Source: Gilvimarinus sp. 2_MG-2023 (lineage in GTDB: Bacteria > Pseudomonadota > Gammaproteobacteria > Pseudomonadales > Cellvibrionaceae). From it: a stretch of 64,000 nucleotides of DNA. Where the stretch lies: assembly GCF_030547685.1 (NCBI RefSeq), contig NZ_JAUOQM010000044.1, positions 93,621 through 157,620 on the forward strand, read 5' to 3'. The position numbers and the translations under genes were made by a program. A model generated the notes under the pieces. It saw only the letters and a program-made list of their open reading frames with translations, was not told where the DNA came from and made no database searches. Positions 27,583-37,447 of this stretch are shown here, in pieces; within the stretch, counting starts at the first letter, position 1, and each line of letters opens with the position of its first letter.

Positions 27583-28365
27583 ATGAAAAAGCAGCGAATG
27601 AAAGCCGTGGCTCTGACCACTGTGCTTTCTGCCAGTGCGCTAATGGGTAGCGCTGTCATGGCAGATGAAACCTTGGAGCAAGTTCTCCAGGTTAGCCAGA
27701 CAAAAACAACCTTGGCCAAGGACTCCCAAGTCCGTATCGATCGTCTTGCTCAGGAAACTGACGACTTGCTGGTTCAATTTAAGCAAGTCAACAAGTCAAT
27801 CGAAGATATGCGTCTATACAACAGCCAGCTCGAGAAGCAAATTGCCGCTCAGCTTACGGTTATTGAAGACCTCAACGATTCCATTGAAAACGTTACTGTT
27901 ATTCAGCGTCGCATTCAGCCGCTGGTGATTCGTATGTTGGATGCGCTGGAAAACTTTGTAGAGTTGGACAAGCCATTTAAGCTGGAAGAGCGTCTTGACC
28001 GTATCGCTATGCTGCGTGACAACCAAGACCGTGCCGATATTTCGGTTGCTGAGAAGTTCCGTCAGGTGCTTGAAGCTTACCGTATCGAGAGTGAATACGG
28101 CCGCTTCATCGAAGCCTACCGTGACACTTTGAATATCGATGGTCAGGATCGCGAAGTCAATATTTTGCGTATCGGTCGTGTCTCTTTGATGTATCAAACA
28201 ACTGACACTGAGCAATCAGGTGCCTATGACCCAGTTCAGGGTGAATGGGTTGCCCTGGATGACTCCTACCGCGGTCAGATCCTTAAAGGCCTGCGCATCG
28301 CCCGCAATCAGGCCGCTAAAGACATTATGTTTGTACCAGTCCAAACTCCGGAGGCGGCGCAATGA
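27583..28365 (+). CDS. DUF3450 periplasmic coiled-coil protein
   Basis: A 260-residue exported protein with signal peptide ending SALMGSAVMA before DETLEQ. Residues about 30-110 are strongly coiled-coil (heptad-like, Gln/Glu/Lys-rich), and the C-terminal half has a conserved-looking EYGRFIEAYRDTLNIDG segment. DUF3450 proteins accompany TtpC-type TonB systems in gammaproteobacteria and probably take part in force transmission in the periplasm; the exact role is not established. First gene of a six-gene operon; its stop overlaps the next start by ATGA. Confidence 0.88.
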   Translation: MKKQRMKAVALTTVLSASALMGSAVMADETLEQVLQVSQTKTTLAKDSQVRIDRLAQETDDLLVQFKQVNKSIEDMRLYNSQLEKQIAAQLTVIEDLNDSIENVTVIQRRIQPLVIRMLDALENFVELDKPFKLEERLDRIAMLRDNQDRADISVAEKFRQVLEAYRIESEYGRFIEAYRDTLNIDGQDREVNILRIGRVSLMYQTTDTEQSGAYDPVQGEWVALDDSYRGQILKGLRIARNQAAKDIMFVPVQTPEAAQ

Positions 28366-29747
28366 AAATGAAGTTTGCTAAAAGCTGCCTGGTAGCCTTG
28401 GCTGCCGGCCTGTTCGCCACCAATATCGCAATGGCTCAAAGTGACGACAAGGCTGCTAGCCTTGATGAACTGTTGAACATGGTGAAAGAGTCGCGCATTA
28501 ATGAATCTGCCGAACACAAGAAGCGTGAGCAGCAGTTCCAGCGTGAGAAAAACAACCAAGCGGGTTTGCTTAAGCAGGCGCAGGACACCCTGGCCGCTGA
28601 AGAAGCTCGCTCTGCTCGTTTGGAAGACACTTACGCCAAGCAAGAGCTGGATGTTGATGCCAAAACCAAGCAGTTCAACGAAGAGCTGGGTTCACTGAAA
28701 GAACTGTTCGGTCATCTGACCTCAACGGCCGGTGATTTACGCTCTACTTTGAGCACCTCGCTGATTTCGGCTCAGTACCCCAATCGCGGTGAGTTCTTAA
28801 CCACCTTGATCGATAAAATGAACAGCAACTCTCGTCTGCCTTCGATCCAAGAGATCGAGCGTCTGTGGTACGAACAGCAGCGTCAAATGGTTGAGAGCGG
28901 CAAGATTGTTAAGTTTAACGGCACTGTTATCAAACCAAATGGCGAGCAAGTAAGCCAAGAGGTTGTACGTGTTGGTTCTTACAACCTGCTGTCTAACGGC
29001 AAGTACCTGAACTACATCTCCGACGGTTACAAAATGGAAGAGCTGACCCGTCAGCCTACCGGTAACTATCTGAGCGCGGCTGATGAACTGCAAAACGCCG
29101 GTGGCGGTCTGGTGGGCATAGGTATTGACCCTACAGGTCCTACCGGTGGTTCTCTGTTAACTGCATTGATCGACAGCCCAACGTGGGGTGAGCGTCTGTG
29201 GAGTCAGGGCGGTGAAGTTGGTTACGCCATTATGATCGTTGGTGCTGTTGCACTGCTGATCGGTGTGTGGCGCTTCTTGTACCTGTTCACTGTCAGTGCC
29301 AAGGTAAGCTCGCAGCTGAAATCTAGCAAAGCCAACACCAATAACCCACTGGGTCGTGTGTTGAAAGTAGCCGAAGACAACCCAACCGTTGACGGCGAGA
29401 CACTTGAGCTGAAACTTGAAGAAGCTGTATTGAAAGAGCGTCCTGCTATTGAGAGTGGCTTGTCTATTCTGAAAATCATCGCAGCTGTCGCGCCTCTGAT
29501 GGGTCTGTTGGGTACCGTTACCGGTATGATTCTGACCTTCCAGGCTATTACCATCTTCGGTGCCGGTGATCCGAAAAACATGGCCAGCGGTATTTCCTCT
29601 GCCTTGATCACCACCGTTTGGGGGCTGTTGGTTGCTATTCCAACCGTACTGATCCACACCGTTGTGAATGGCCGTGCCAAGCGTGTTCTGCACGTACTTG
29701 AAGAGCAGGCTGCAGGTATCATCGCCGAAAACGCCGAGCGCAAGTAG
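28362..29747 (+). CDS. TtpC-like MotA/TolQ/ExbB proton channel protein
   Basis: A 461-residue protein with a signal-like N-terminus (LVALAAGLFATNIAMA), a long periplasmic coiled-coil domain (residues about 25-130), a beta-rich middle (130-280), and a C-terminal ExbB/TolQ membrane domain with three helices, including the signature APLMGLLGTVTGMILTF (residues about 375-391). This architecture is that of TtpC, the extra component needed by Vibrio TonB2 systems. It probably links the motor to the periplasmic partners. Translationally coupled to the DUF3450 gene. Confidence 0.9.
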   Translation: MKMKFAKSCLVALAAGLFATNIAMAQSDDKAASLDELLNMVKESRINESAEHKKREQQFQREKNNQAGLLKQAQDTLAAEEARSARLEDTYAKQELDVDAKTKQFNEELGSLKELFGHLTSTAGDLRSTLSTSLISAQYPNRGEFLTTLIDKMNSNSRLPSIQEIERLWYEQQRQMVESGKIVKFNGTVIKPNGEQVSQEVVRVGSYNLLSNGKYLNYISDGYKMEELTRQPTGNYLSAADELQNAGGGLVGIGIDPTGPTGGSLLTALIDSPTWGERLWSQGGEVGYAIMIVGAVALLIGVWRFLYLFTVSAKVSSQLKSSKANTNNPLGRVLKVAEDNPTVDGETLELKLEEAVLKERPAIESGLSILKIIAAVAPLMGLLGTVTGMILTFQAITIFGAGDPKNMASGISSALITTVWGLLVAIPTVLIHTVVNGRAKRVLHVLEEQAAGIIAENAERK

Positions 29748-29758
29748 GAGTAAAAGAT

Positions 29759-30283
29759 ATGGGTTTAATGGAAGCAGTAGCCGCCATTAAAGCCTTTCTA
29801 GACCAGGGCGGCCCCATCTTGATTGGGATCGCCGCCCTAACCTTCGTAATGTGGACACTCGCTTTCGAGCGGATGTGGTACTTCAAAGGTGGTTTGAAGG
29901 GCGATGTACAGAAGGCCTTGGATGCTTGGGAAGCACGCTCCGAGCGCAAGTCCTGGAATGCACACCAGATTCGTTATGCGCTGATCTCTCGAGTTGAGGA
30001 TAAGGTCAACACTAATATGGACATGATTGCCACTATGGTAAGTTTGTGTCCGCTCCTCGGTCTGTTGGGTACTGTTACCGGCATGATTGAAGTGTTCAAT
30101 GTGTTGTCTGTAACCGGTGGTGGTGATGCCAAAGAGATGGCAGGTGGTGTCTCGAAAGCGACTATCCCGACAATGGCGGGTATGGTTGCAGCACTGTCTG
30201 GCCTGTTTGCCAACACCTATCTGACTCGCATAGCCAACCGTGAAAATCAGTTGCTTGCTGACCATCTGACGATGGATCACTGA
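29759..30283 (+). CDS. exbB: ExbB-type proton channel subunit
   Basis: A 174-residue ExbB2-type protein, shorter than E. coli ExbB. It has three membrane helices, the second and third containing LCPLLGLLGTVTGMIEVF and MAGMVAALSGLFANTYL. With ExbD it forms the proton-driven motor that energises TonB. AGGAG lies before the ATG, 11 bp after the TtpC-like gene. Confidence 0.93.
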   Translation: MGLMEAVAAIKAFLDQGGPILIGIAALTFVMWTLAFERMWYFKGGLKGDVQKALDAWEARSERKSWNAHQIRYALISRVEDKVNTNMDMIATMVSLCPLLGLLGTVTGMIEVFNVLSVTGGGDAKEMAGGVSKATIPTMAGMVAALSGLFANTYLTRIANRENQLLADHLTMDH

Positions 30284-30321
30284 GGCTGGCAAGACTAGCA
30301 ACCAGTTAAAAGAGAATTGCC

Positions 30322-30726
30322 ATGAGCAGTAGAAACGAAGCTGAAGACGAGCAGAGCGGAGCGATTGACCTCACTCCTATGCTGGACGTTGTCTTCATCA
30401 TGCTGATCTTCTTTATCGTAACTGCCACGTTCATTAAAGAGACCGGGGTAGAGGTTGATCGTCCTGATGCGACTACGGCGGAAGAGAAGAAAGACGCCAG
30501 TATCTTGATTGCGATTACCGATGGCGATGAGATCTGGATCGACAAGCAAGAGGTGGATCCTCGTGGGGTGCGGGCGCAAATAGAGCGTCTGCTTGCAGAT
30601 AATCCAAACGGCAGTGTTGTTATTCAGGCCGACGCTGAAGCGAGTGTAAAACTGCTTGCTGAGGTGGCCGATACCGCTCGTCAGCTGAGTGTGAGTAACA
30701 TAGCCGTTTCAACTGTGAAGAATTAG
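30322..30726 (+). CDS. exbD: ExbD/TolR biopolymer transport protein
   Basis: A 134-residue protein with one N-terminal helix containing the essential Asp22 (LTPMLDVVFIMLIFF), where proton flow is coupled to movement, and a periplasmic domain (residues about 45-134). The short leader and DLTPMLD motif are typical of ExbD2. Sits between exbB and tonB. Confidence 0.94.
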   Translation: MSSRNEAEDEQSGAIDLTPMLDVVFIMLIFFIVTATFIKETGVEVDRPDATTAEEKKDASILIAITDGDEIWIDKQEVDPRGVRAQIERLLADNPNGSVVIQADAEASVKLLAEVADTARQLSVSNIAVSTVKN

Positions 30727-30732
30727 GCCGCT

Positions 30733-31353
30733 ATGAATTTTGGAAGAGTAATAATTTCGATTGCATTAGCGGTAGGCACCACGTTTGGCCTTCTATTTCT
30801 GATGCAGGCATTGATTAACACTGATCTGAAAGCCGAAGATAAACCTGAGACTACTCGGATCGAAAATATTCAAATGCCGGATACCACGATTGAGACTCGC
30901 TACGAAGCAGCGAAGCCGGACAAGCCGGAAACGCCGGAGACACCTCCGCCGGATATTCCAGAGCCCGACTTCAAGGCACCAGATATGAACCCACAAGGTT
31001 TAAATATGGATGCGCCTAGTCTCGGTGCCGATATCAACATCAGCACTAGTGGCTTGGGTGGCGATGGTGAGTATTTGCCTATCGTAAAAGTTGCACCTCA
31101 GTACCCACGACGCGCCGCTCAGCGTGGTGTTGAAGGGTTCGTGACCGTCGAATACACAGTAACCACTACCGGGGCAACTCGCGATGTGGTGGTGATTGAG
31201 GCGATCAAAAAAGATGGTAGTGAAACTACTATGTTTAACCGAGCTGCGATTCGTGCTGCCGAGAAATTTAAATACAAGCCACGGGTAATCGACGGTACTG
31301 CGATTGAAGTTCCAGGTGTTCGCAACCGCTTTACCTTCGAACTGGCGAAGTAG
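30733..31353 (+). CDS. tonB: TonB family energy transducer
   Basis: A 206-residue TonB2-type protein. The N-terminal helix (residues about 5-25) is followed by a Pro/Glu/Lys-rich spacer (KPDKPETPETPPPDIPEPD) and a C-terminal TonB domain starting VKVAPQYPRRAAQRGVEGFV, which binds the TonB box of outer-membrane receptors. The short spacer is like Vibrio TonB2. No TonB-dependent receptor lies in the window, so this may serve many receptors. Confidence 0.94.
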   Translation: MNFGRVIISIALAVGTTFGLLFLMQALINTDLKAEDKPETTRIENIQMPDTTIETRYEAAKPDKPETPETPPPDIPEPDFKAPDMNPQGLNMDAPSLGADINISTSGLGGDGEYLPIVKVAPQYPRRAAQRGVEGFVTVEYTVTTTGATRDVVVIEAIKKDGSETTMFNRAAIRAAEKFKYKPRVIDGTAIEVPGVRNRFTFELAK

Positions 31354-31364
31354 GGGTGGTGAAA

Positions 31365-32741
31365 ATGAAGAAGTTGAAATCCGTAATTACCAACACCTTG
31401 CGTAAGTCAGTTGCAGTGTCGGTTGTTGCTGCGGCTCCGTTTGCCTTATTGAGTGCTGCCGATGTGTCAGCACTGGATGTGGCGCCGGCTGGCGCAAAAG
31501 CGCTGCAACCTGCTGAAAAGCGTCCTGATCCACGTCGATTGCCGGGCTTGCCTCAGTCTTTTCTGGAAGACTATAGCGAAGTCACATCGACCCTAGAGCC
31601 AAATGATGAGCAAATTGCTGACGGCGCCAAGCCGAACCCAGCAAAAGCTTTTGAGATGGCCAAAGAAATGGAAGAAGATGCCGACGACCTGAATCCATAC
31701 GCCAAGGCGATGTTGTTTCAGGTATTAGGGCAGATTTACTACGAACGTGAAGATACAGCGAATACCATTCGTTATTTCGAAAAGGTCGTAGGCCAATCCC
31801 CTAATTTGCCTGTTGGTACCGAGGCTCAGTTCTACTACTTCTTGGGTCAGCTTTACGCACAAGAAGAAAATGAACAGAAAGCTGTAGAGTATTTGGAAAA
31901 GTGGTCAAAAATGGTGGCGATGATCTCGCCTAGCCAATATGCGACCCTCGCTCAGATATACTATGGTGCCGATCAGCCAGAGAAGGCTTTGGCTAACATG
32001 CTGCATGCAGTTCAAGTGTATGAAGCCGAAGGCAAAGTCCCTCGTGAAGATTGGTTGAGCTTTTTGCGCGCACTTTATTATTTCAAAGAAGACTTTCAGT
32101 CGACTTTGAGTATTGTAAAGACACTGGTTCGTCACTATCCGAAGATGAACTACTGGACTCAGTTGTCGAGCTTGTATTATGAGCTGGGGCAAATGGAGAA
32201 TTTCAGTCGCGCTCAGGACTCCATGTATGTTATGGGTGGACTGAAAAAAGAAAATGAACTGAAAGGTTTAGCCGGTTACTTCATCGAGAATGAAGCGCCA
32301 TATAAAGCGGCTAAAGTGCTGGATAAAGCCATCAATAACGATAAGTTGGTGGATCCAACATCAGCGAATCTCGAGTTGTTGGCGAATTCATGGCGCTTAG
32401 CGCAAGAGACCGATAAAGCTCTGGTAGAAATGAAGCGTGCCGCCGCCAAGTCTGATGACGGTGACCTTTATTTTAATCTGGCGCGTTTGTTGTTCTCTCG
32501 CGATGAGTTTAGCGCAGCGTCTTCAGCGGCTAAAAATGCGCTGAGTAAAGGCGGTTTGAAGCGACCTGATCAAGTTCATATGACCATTGGTCAAACCGAG
32601 CTTGAGTTGGGTAACTTTGAAGAGGCGATTGAGGCGTTTACCAAAGCGTCACGTGATAAGCGCAGTCGTCAGTTTGCCAACCAGTGGATTAAGTTTACTG
32701 AAGGTGAGCGCAAGCGTCAGGAAGCATTGAAAGAAGGCTAG
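31365..32741 (+). CDS. TPR protein of the TonB operon
   Basis: From the ATG at 31365 (AGGGG 8 bp upstream; GTG codons at 31356 and 31359 are alternatives) the product is 458 residues with a signal peptide ending near ADVSA. The mature part has several tetratricopeptide repeats (for example around AMLFQVLGQIYYEREDTA and AQFYYFLGQLYAQEENE), a helical scaffold for protein contacts in the periplasm. A TPR gene at the 3' end is a standing feature of TtpC-type TonB operons. A strong terminator follows. Confidence 0.9.
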   Translation: MKKLKSVITNTLRKSVAVSVVAAAPFALLSAADVSALDVAPAGAKALQPAEKRPDPRRLPGLPQSFLEDYSEVTSTLEPNDEQIADGAKPNPAKAFEMAKEMEEDADDLNPYAKAMLFQVLGQIYYEREDTANTIRYFEKVVGQSPNLPVGTEAQFYYFLGQLYAQEENEQKAVEYLEKWSKMVAMISPSQYATLAQIYYGADQPEKALANMLHAVQVYEAEGKVPREDWLSFLRALYYFKEDFQSTLSIVKTLVRHYPKMNYWTQLSSLYYELGQMENFSRAQDSMYVMGGLKKENELKGLAGYFIENEAPYKAAKVLDKAINNDKLVDPTSANLELLANSWRLAQETDKALVEMKRAAAKSDDGDLYFNLARLLFSRDEFSAASSAAKNALSKGGLKRPDQVHMTIGQTELELGNFEEAIEAFTKASRDKRSRQFANQWIKFTEGERKRQEALKEG

Positions 32742-32759
32742 TTCGCTTAGATCTTCTAC

Positions 32760-32788
32760 AAAAAACCGGCCTTATGGCCGGTTTTTTT
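32760..32788 (+). terminator. terminator of the TonB operon
   Basis: Stem CCGGCC/GGCCGG with TTAT loop, extended by flanking A and T runs of six or more; a classic intrinsic terminator 18 bp after the TPR gene stop. Confidence 0.95.
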
Positions 32789-32820
32789 GTTTTAAGTATC
32801 GAGGATTTTTTCTTAGGCAT

Positions 32821-32850
32821 TAAAAAACCCGCCGTAGCGGGTTCTTTAAT
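32821..32850 (-). terminator. terminator of ilvD
   Basis: Stem AACCCGC/GCGGGTT with loop CGTA; on the minus strand it is followed by a run of T. It lies 16 bp past the ilvD stop. Confidence 0.92.
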
Positions 32851-32865
32851 GCGCTTGAATCAAGG

Positions 32866-34707
32866 TTAATCCAGCAGGTTTAAATCACGCACGGCACCTT
32901 TATCGGCACTGGTGGCAAGCATGGCATAAGCTTTGAGCGAAGCGCTGACACGGCGCGGCCTGACTTCAACGGGTTTCCAGGGGTTGTCGCTAGCATCCAT
33001 TTTTTCGCGTCGGTCGTGTAGCTCGCGAGTGGAAATTTGAACATCGATCGTGCGATTGGGGATGTCGATACGAATAGTGTCACCACTTTCGACCAATCCA
33101 ATAGCGCCCCCAGCTGCGGCTTCGGGTGAGGCGTGGCCAATGGAAAGGCCCGAGGTTCCACCTGAAAAGCGACCGTCGGTCAGCAGGGCACAGTCTTTGC
33201 CGAGACCTTTAGATTTAAGGTAGCTTGTAGGGTAGAGCATCTCTTGCATGCCTGGGCCGCCACGCGGGCCTTCGTAGCGGATAATAACGACATCTCCCGC
33301 CTTTACCCTGCCTTCCAAAACATCTTCTACGGCAGCTTCTTGGCTTTCAACGACATGGGCTGGGCCTTCGAAGACTAAAATGGAATCGTCTACGCCGGCG
33401 GTCTTTACCACACAGCCATTTTCAGCAATATTGCCGTAGAGAACGGCCAGACCACCTTCGGTGGAAAAGGCATGATCGATATGGCGAATACAGCCCGTTT
33501 GACGATCCCCGTCCAGGCTGGGCCAGCGCGCGGCTTGGCTAAAGGCGACTTGCGTGGGAACGCCGCCGGGGCCGGCTTTAAAGAACTCGACTACCTCTGG
33601 GCTCGGGTCACGCATGATGTCCCATGTGTCGAGCGCTTCTTTTAATGTGTCACTGTGGACGGTAGGCACAGTGGTATCCAATACGCCTGCGCGATCCAAT
33701 TCGCCGAGTATGCCCATAATGCCACCAGCACGATGCACATCTTCAATATGATATTTTTGTGTGTTGGGGGCAACCTTACAAAGCTGAGGTACTTCACGTG
33801 AGATGCGGTCGATATCGGCCATGCCAAAATCCAATTCAGCTTCTTGCGCCGCAGCCAATAAGTGCAAAATGGTATTGGTTGAGCCGCCCATGGCGATATC
33901 CAGTGCCATCGCATTGCCAAAGGCTTTTTTATTGCCAATAGCGCGGGGTAGAAGGTGTTCTTCATCGCCCTCGTAATAACGTTTGGCAATTTCGACAATA
34001 CGGTGTCCGGCGCGTTTAAATAATTGTTCGCGGTCGGCGTGGGTGGCCACAATTGTGCCATTGCCAGGTAGCGAAAGTCCAAGGGCTTCGGTCAGGCAGT
34101 TCATTGAGTTAGCGGTGAACATGCCCGAGCAGCTACCGCAGGTGGGGCAAGCGCTGCGTTCAATTTCAGTTAGTGTTTCATCGTCAACGCTGTCGTCGGC
34201 TGCCATGACCATGGCGTCGATTAAGTCCAGACCATGATCGAGCAATTTGGTTTTGCCGGCTTCCATAGGGCCGCCGGAGACAAAAATTACCGGGACATTA
34301 AGGCGCATGGCGGCCATGAGCATTCCGGGGGTGATTTTGTCACAGTTGGAAATGCACACCAGCGCGTCGGCACAGTGAGCATTGACCATATACTCCACGG
34401 AGTCGGCGATAATATCGCGCGAGGGCAGCGAATAAAGCATGCCGTCGTGGCCCATGGCGATACCGTCATCGACCGCAATCGTGTTGAATTCTTTGGCAAC
34501 ACCACCGGCCTTTTCAACTTCGCGTGCCACCAGCTGACCCATGTCTTTCAAGTGCACATGGCCGGGCACAAACTGAGTAAAAGAGTTGGCAATGGCGATA
34601 ATTGGCTTTTGAAAGTCGTCGTCTTTCATGCCGGTTGCGCGCCATAATGCGCGGGCACCGGCCATATTGCGGCCGGCGGTGGTGGTTCTGGAGCGATAAG
34701 TAGGCAT
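32866..34707 (-). CDS. ilvD: dihydroxy-acid dehydratase
   Basis: IlvD performs the third step of branched-chain amino-acid synthesis, turning 2,3-dihydroxy acids into 2-oxo acids with an iron-sulfur cluster. The 613-residue length is normal. Cluster ligands and signatures are visible: [35 protein letters not shown] and [20 protein letters not shown]. Transcribed alone, with its own terminator. Confidence 0.97.
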   Translation of the reverse strand: MPTYRSRTTTAGRNMAGARALWRATGMKDDDFQKPIIAIANSFTQFVPGHVHLKDMGQLVAREVEKAGGVAKEFNTIAVDDGIAMGHDGMLYSLPSRDIIADSVEYMVNAHCADALVCISNCDKITPGMLMAAMRLNVPVIFVSGGPMEAGKTKLLDHGLDLIDAMVMAADDSVDDETLTEIERSACPTCGSCSGMFTANSMNCLTEALGLSLPGNGTIVATHADREQLFKRAGHRIVEIAKRYYEGDEEHLLPRAIGNKKAFGNAMALDIAMGGSTNTILHLLAAAQEAELDFGMADIDRISREVPQLCKVAPNTQKYHIEDVHRAGGIMGILGELDRAGVLDTTVPTVHSDTLKEALDTWDIMRDPSPEVVEFFKAGPGGVPTQVAFSQAARWPSLDGDRQTGCIRHIDHAFSTEGGLAVLYGNIAENGCVVKTAGVDDSILVFEGPAHVVESQEAAVEDVLEGRVKAGDVVIIRYEGPRGGPGMQEMLYPTSYLKSKGLGKDCALLTDGRFSGGTSGLSIGHASPEAAAGGAIGLVESGDTIRIDIPNRTIDVQISTRELHDRREKMDASDNPWKPVEVRPRRVSASLKAYAMLATSADKGAVRDLNLLD

Positions 34708-34830
34708 AATTTCCCCGGATTAATGGCTGCAGCCCCGCAGGGGCCCGAATGAATAACCGGCAAGGATACCAGATTTACCGGCAGGACGAGAACTGTCAGG
34801 CACCGGGGTACCGGTATATTACGGACGCTG

Positions 34831-36147
34831 TTAAATATCTTTAAAAAAGATCTTTGAGCCGCGCTGTAGGTTATACAGTGACTGTTTTTCAATGGGCAGA
34901 TCATCGATTTGGCCGGGCACAAAGCCCTGTTCCAAAAACCAATGGGCGGTCTGGGTGGTTAAAACAAATAAACGGCGTATGCCTTGTTTGCCAGCGCCCT
35001 GTTCCAATTGCTCAAGTAAAGCTTGAGCTCGTCCACCTTTGCGATAATCCGGATGGGTGGCAACGCAGGCCAGCTCAGCGATCTCGCTATACGGATGCAG
35101 TGAGGCGCAGGCGATGATCGTGCCGTCTTTTTCCATGACGTTAAACTGGTTTATTTCTGTCTCCAGCCGCTCGCGCGAGCGGCGCACCAAAATGCCTTTG
35201 TCCTCAAGCGGGGCGATAAGCTCTAAAATCCCGCCCACATCATCAATCGTCGCCGGTCGCAATTGTTCGTAGTGACCCGAGTAGACCATGGTGCCCTGAC
35301 CGTCACGGGTGAACAGTTCGCCCAGTAGTGCGCCATCCTGAGTAAAGTTAACCAGCTGGGCGCGCCTTACCCCTTGCTGGCAGCTTAAGTAGGCGCTTTG
35401 CAGTGCCAGGCCCACTAGGTCCGATAATTGGCTACCCTTGTGTTCAATGTGCTGTTGGCACTGAGTGAGGGTGAACTGGCGTATCAGTGTGCCATCCTGA
35501 TCATAGACACCATCGGCATCGCAAAAGGCCAGTAGTTTGTCAGCCTGCAAAGCAGAGGCGACATGGGTCGCGACATCAGCATAGGTTAAATTAAACACCT
35601 CTCCGGTGGCCGAGTAGCCCAAAGGCGATAACAGCGCAATGGCTCCGGCGTCGAGCGAGCGCACCAGTTGTTGCGTGTTTACCCTGCGCACTTTGCCGGT
35701 GTGTTGTAAGTCCACACCATCAATAACCCCGTGGGGCATGGCTGAGACAAAATTGCCGCTGACCACTTCGATTCGTGAGCCGTGCATGGGGGAGTTGGGC
35801 AAGCCGGTTGAAAGCGCAGCCTCCATAGTGATTCGCGCCTCGCCGATGGCCTGTAGTACGGCGCTTAAGCTCTTATCGTCGGTGATGCGAAGCGATTGAT
35901 GGAATTGGGTGGCGAGCTGGCCGGCATTGAGGCGGGCATCAATTTGCGGGCGCGCGCCGTGCACTAATACCAAGCGTACCCCTAAGCTGGCCAGCAGTGC
36001 CAAGTCTTGAATAATGTGGCTGAAATTGGCGTGCCCGAGAGCCTCGCCCGGCAGCATGACGACAAAAGTTTTACCCCGGTGGGCGTTGATATAGGGCGAC
36101 GAGTGGCGAAACCACTTTACATAGTCCTTTTGCGTATCATCACTCAT
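34831..36147 (-). CDS. argA: N-acetylglutamate synthase
   Basis: ArgA acetylates glutamate, the first step of arginine synthesis. The 438-residue protein has an amino-acid-kinase-like N-terminal domain (FVVMLPGEALGHANF, LVLVHGARPQID) that binds arginine in this family, and a C-terminal GNAT domain (ACVATHPDYRKGGRAQALL, residues about 290-430). Its start overlaps the argE stop by 8 bp, making an argE-argA operon. Confidence 0.96.
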   Translation of the reverse strand: MSDDTQKDYVKWFRHSSPYINAHRGKTFVVMLPGEALGHANFSHIIQDLALLASLGVRLVLVHGARPQIDARLNAGQLATQFHQSLRITDDKSLSAVLQAIGEARITMEAALSTGLPNSPMHGSRIEVVSGNFVSAMPHGVIDGVDLQHTGKVRRVNTQQLVRSLDAGAIALLSPLGYSATGEVFNLTYADVATHVASALQADKLLAFCDADGVYDQDGTLIRQFTLTQCQQHIEHKGSQLSDLVGLALQSAYLSCQQGVRRAQLVNFTQDGALLGELFTRDGQGTMVYSGHYEQLRPATIDDVGGILELIAPLEDKGILVRRSRERLETEINQFNVMEKDGTIIACASLHPYSEIAELACVATHPDYRKGGRAQALLEQLEQGAGKQGIRRLFVLTTQTAHWFLEQGFVPGQIDDLPIEKQSLYNLQRGSKIFFKDI

Positions 36148-37327
36148 GATTGGGCCTTTTGTCGCTGGGGATGTCTGCCATGCATAGGGTTTCTATCAAC
36201 CCCTTAAAACTGTTCACGGCCGGTTCGATTTGTTCAAGGGCAATAAATTCGTTGCTTTGATGGGCCTGATCAATTGAGCCCGGCCCCATTACCACGGTCT
36301 GCATGCCCATTTTTCGATAAAACGGCGCCTCGGTGGCAAAGCCAACACTGGCGGGACTTTGCCCGGTCAGACTCTCGCAGGTTTTAATCAGCTCGGCGTC
36401 GGCCGATTGATAAAATGGATCAACCCCTTCAAATAAAGTTGAGAAAACTATATCAAGTTTACGGCGCTCGGCCAAAGGTGTCAGCCGCTGGCTGATTTGC
36501 TGGCGCAGTTCATCGTTGTGCATGCCGGGGGTGGAGCGTAAATCAAAGTGCAACTCGCACTCCCCGCAAATGCGGTTGGCGCCGTCTCCGCCGTGAATGC
36601 AACCGAGGTTCAACGTGGGAATTTCGACGGCAAATCCCGGGTTGCGATAGCGCTCCTGCAGTTCGCCCCGGTAAGCCATAAGCTCGGTCATTACCTCGTG
36701 CATGGCCTCCAGTGCATTGTTACCGAGCGCTGGGTTGGAGGAATGGCCCGCAGCCCCCACAACCCGTATCGACTCCATCATAATACCCTTGTGCATATGG
36801 ATCGGTTGCAGGCTGGTGGGCTCGCCGACCACGGCGTAGCGCGCTTTAAGCCCGCCGCTGGCAGCGAGCTGCCGTGCACCGCTCATGCTGCTCTCTTCAT
36901 CGGCAGTGGCGAGCACCATAATCGGCTGCTGTAGTTTCGAGCTGTCGATTTGACGCACCGCTTCTAGCACCGCAGGGAAAAACCCTTTCATATCCGTGGC
37001 GCCCAAACCGTACAATCGCCCGTCGCGCTCGCTCAATTGGAAAGGGTTGCTCTGCCAGCGGTCTTCATCGTAGGGCACAGTGTCGCTGTGGCCGGCAAAT
37101 ACCAGCCCGCCATCACCACTGCCAAGCGTGGCTAATAAGTTGTATTTCCCCGCATGCCCCTGCACCGGCATGATCTCGGTATTGAACCCGTAATCGTCGA
37201 GCCAGTTGGCAAGCAGTTCAATCACACGCTGGTTGCTCATATCCCAACTCGGCACGGCGCAGCTGACCGACGGTTCGGCTACCAGCTGTTGCAGTTGTTG
37301 GGTGTATCGCTGTAAATCAAAGGGCAT
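36140..37327 (-). CDS. argE: acetylornithine deacetylase
   Basis: An M20-family metallo-enzyme of 395 residues that releases ornithine from N-acetylornithine. Metal-site motifs: FAGHSDTVPYD, GLGATDMKGFF and ATADEESSMSGAR; a dimerisation insert lies around residues 180-290. It is first in the argE-argA operon, so two enzymes of arginine synthesis are coupled. No ARG box was found upstream. Confidence 0.95.
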   Translation of the reverse strand: MPFDLQRYTQQLQQLVAEPSVSCAVPSWDMSNQRVIELLANWLDDYGFNTEIMPVQGHAGKYNLLATLGSGDGGLVFAGHSDTVPYDEDRWQSNPFQLSERDGRLYGLGATDMKGFFPAVLEAVRQIDSSKLQQPIMVLATADEESSMSGARQLAASGGLKARYAVVGEPTSLQPIHMHKGIMMESIRVVGAAGHSSNPALGNNALEAMHEVMTELMAYRGELQERYRNPGFAVEIPTLNLGCIHGGDGANRICGECELHFDLRSTPGMHNDELRQQISQRLTPLAERRKLDIVFSTLFEGVDPFYQSADAELIKTCESLTGQSPASVGFATEAPFYRKMGMQTVVMGPGSIDQAHQSNEFIALEQIEPAVNSFKGLIETLCMADIPSDKRPNHE

Positions 37328-37405
37328 GGGTTAAACTCCGTAAAACAGCCTGTTAGTGTAATACAGCTGGCGCGTTACGGGTATGGGGGAACTTGGAGCG
37401 AGTGA

Positions 37406-37427
37406 CGGGAGGGCGGGTGCCCTCCCG
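37406..37427. terminator. hairpin after the phosphate transporter gene
   Basis: Perfect 9-bp stem CGGGAGGGC/GCCCTCCCG with loop GGGT, 20 bp past the pit stop on the minus strand. No U-tract, so efficiency is uncertain. Confidence 0.5.
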
Positions 37428-37447
37428 GTAAGCCTATCCCGGAGGGG

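Noticed and set aside
37328-37447. ARG box before argE
   Set aside because: No WNTGAATWWWWATTCANW-like site was found in this gap.
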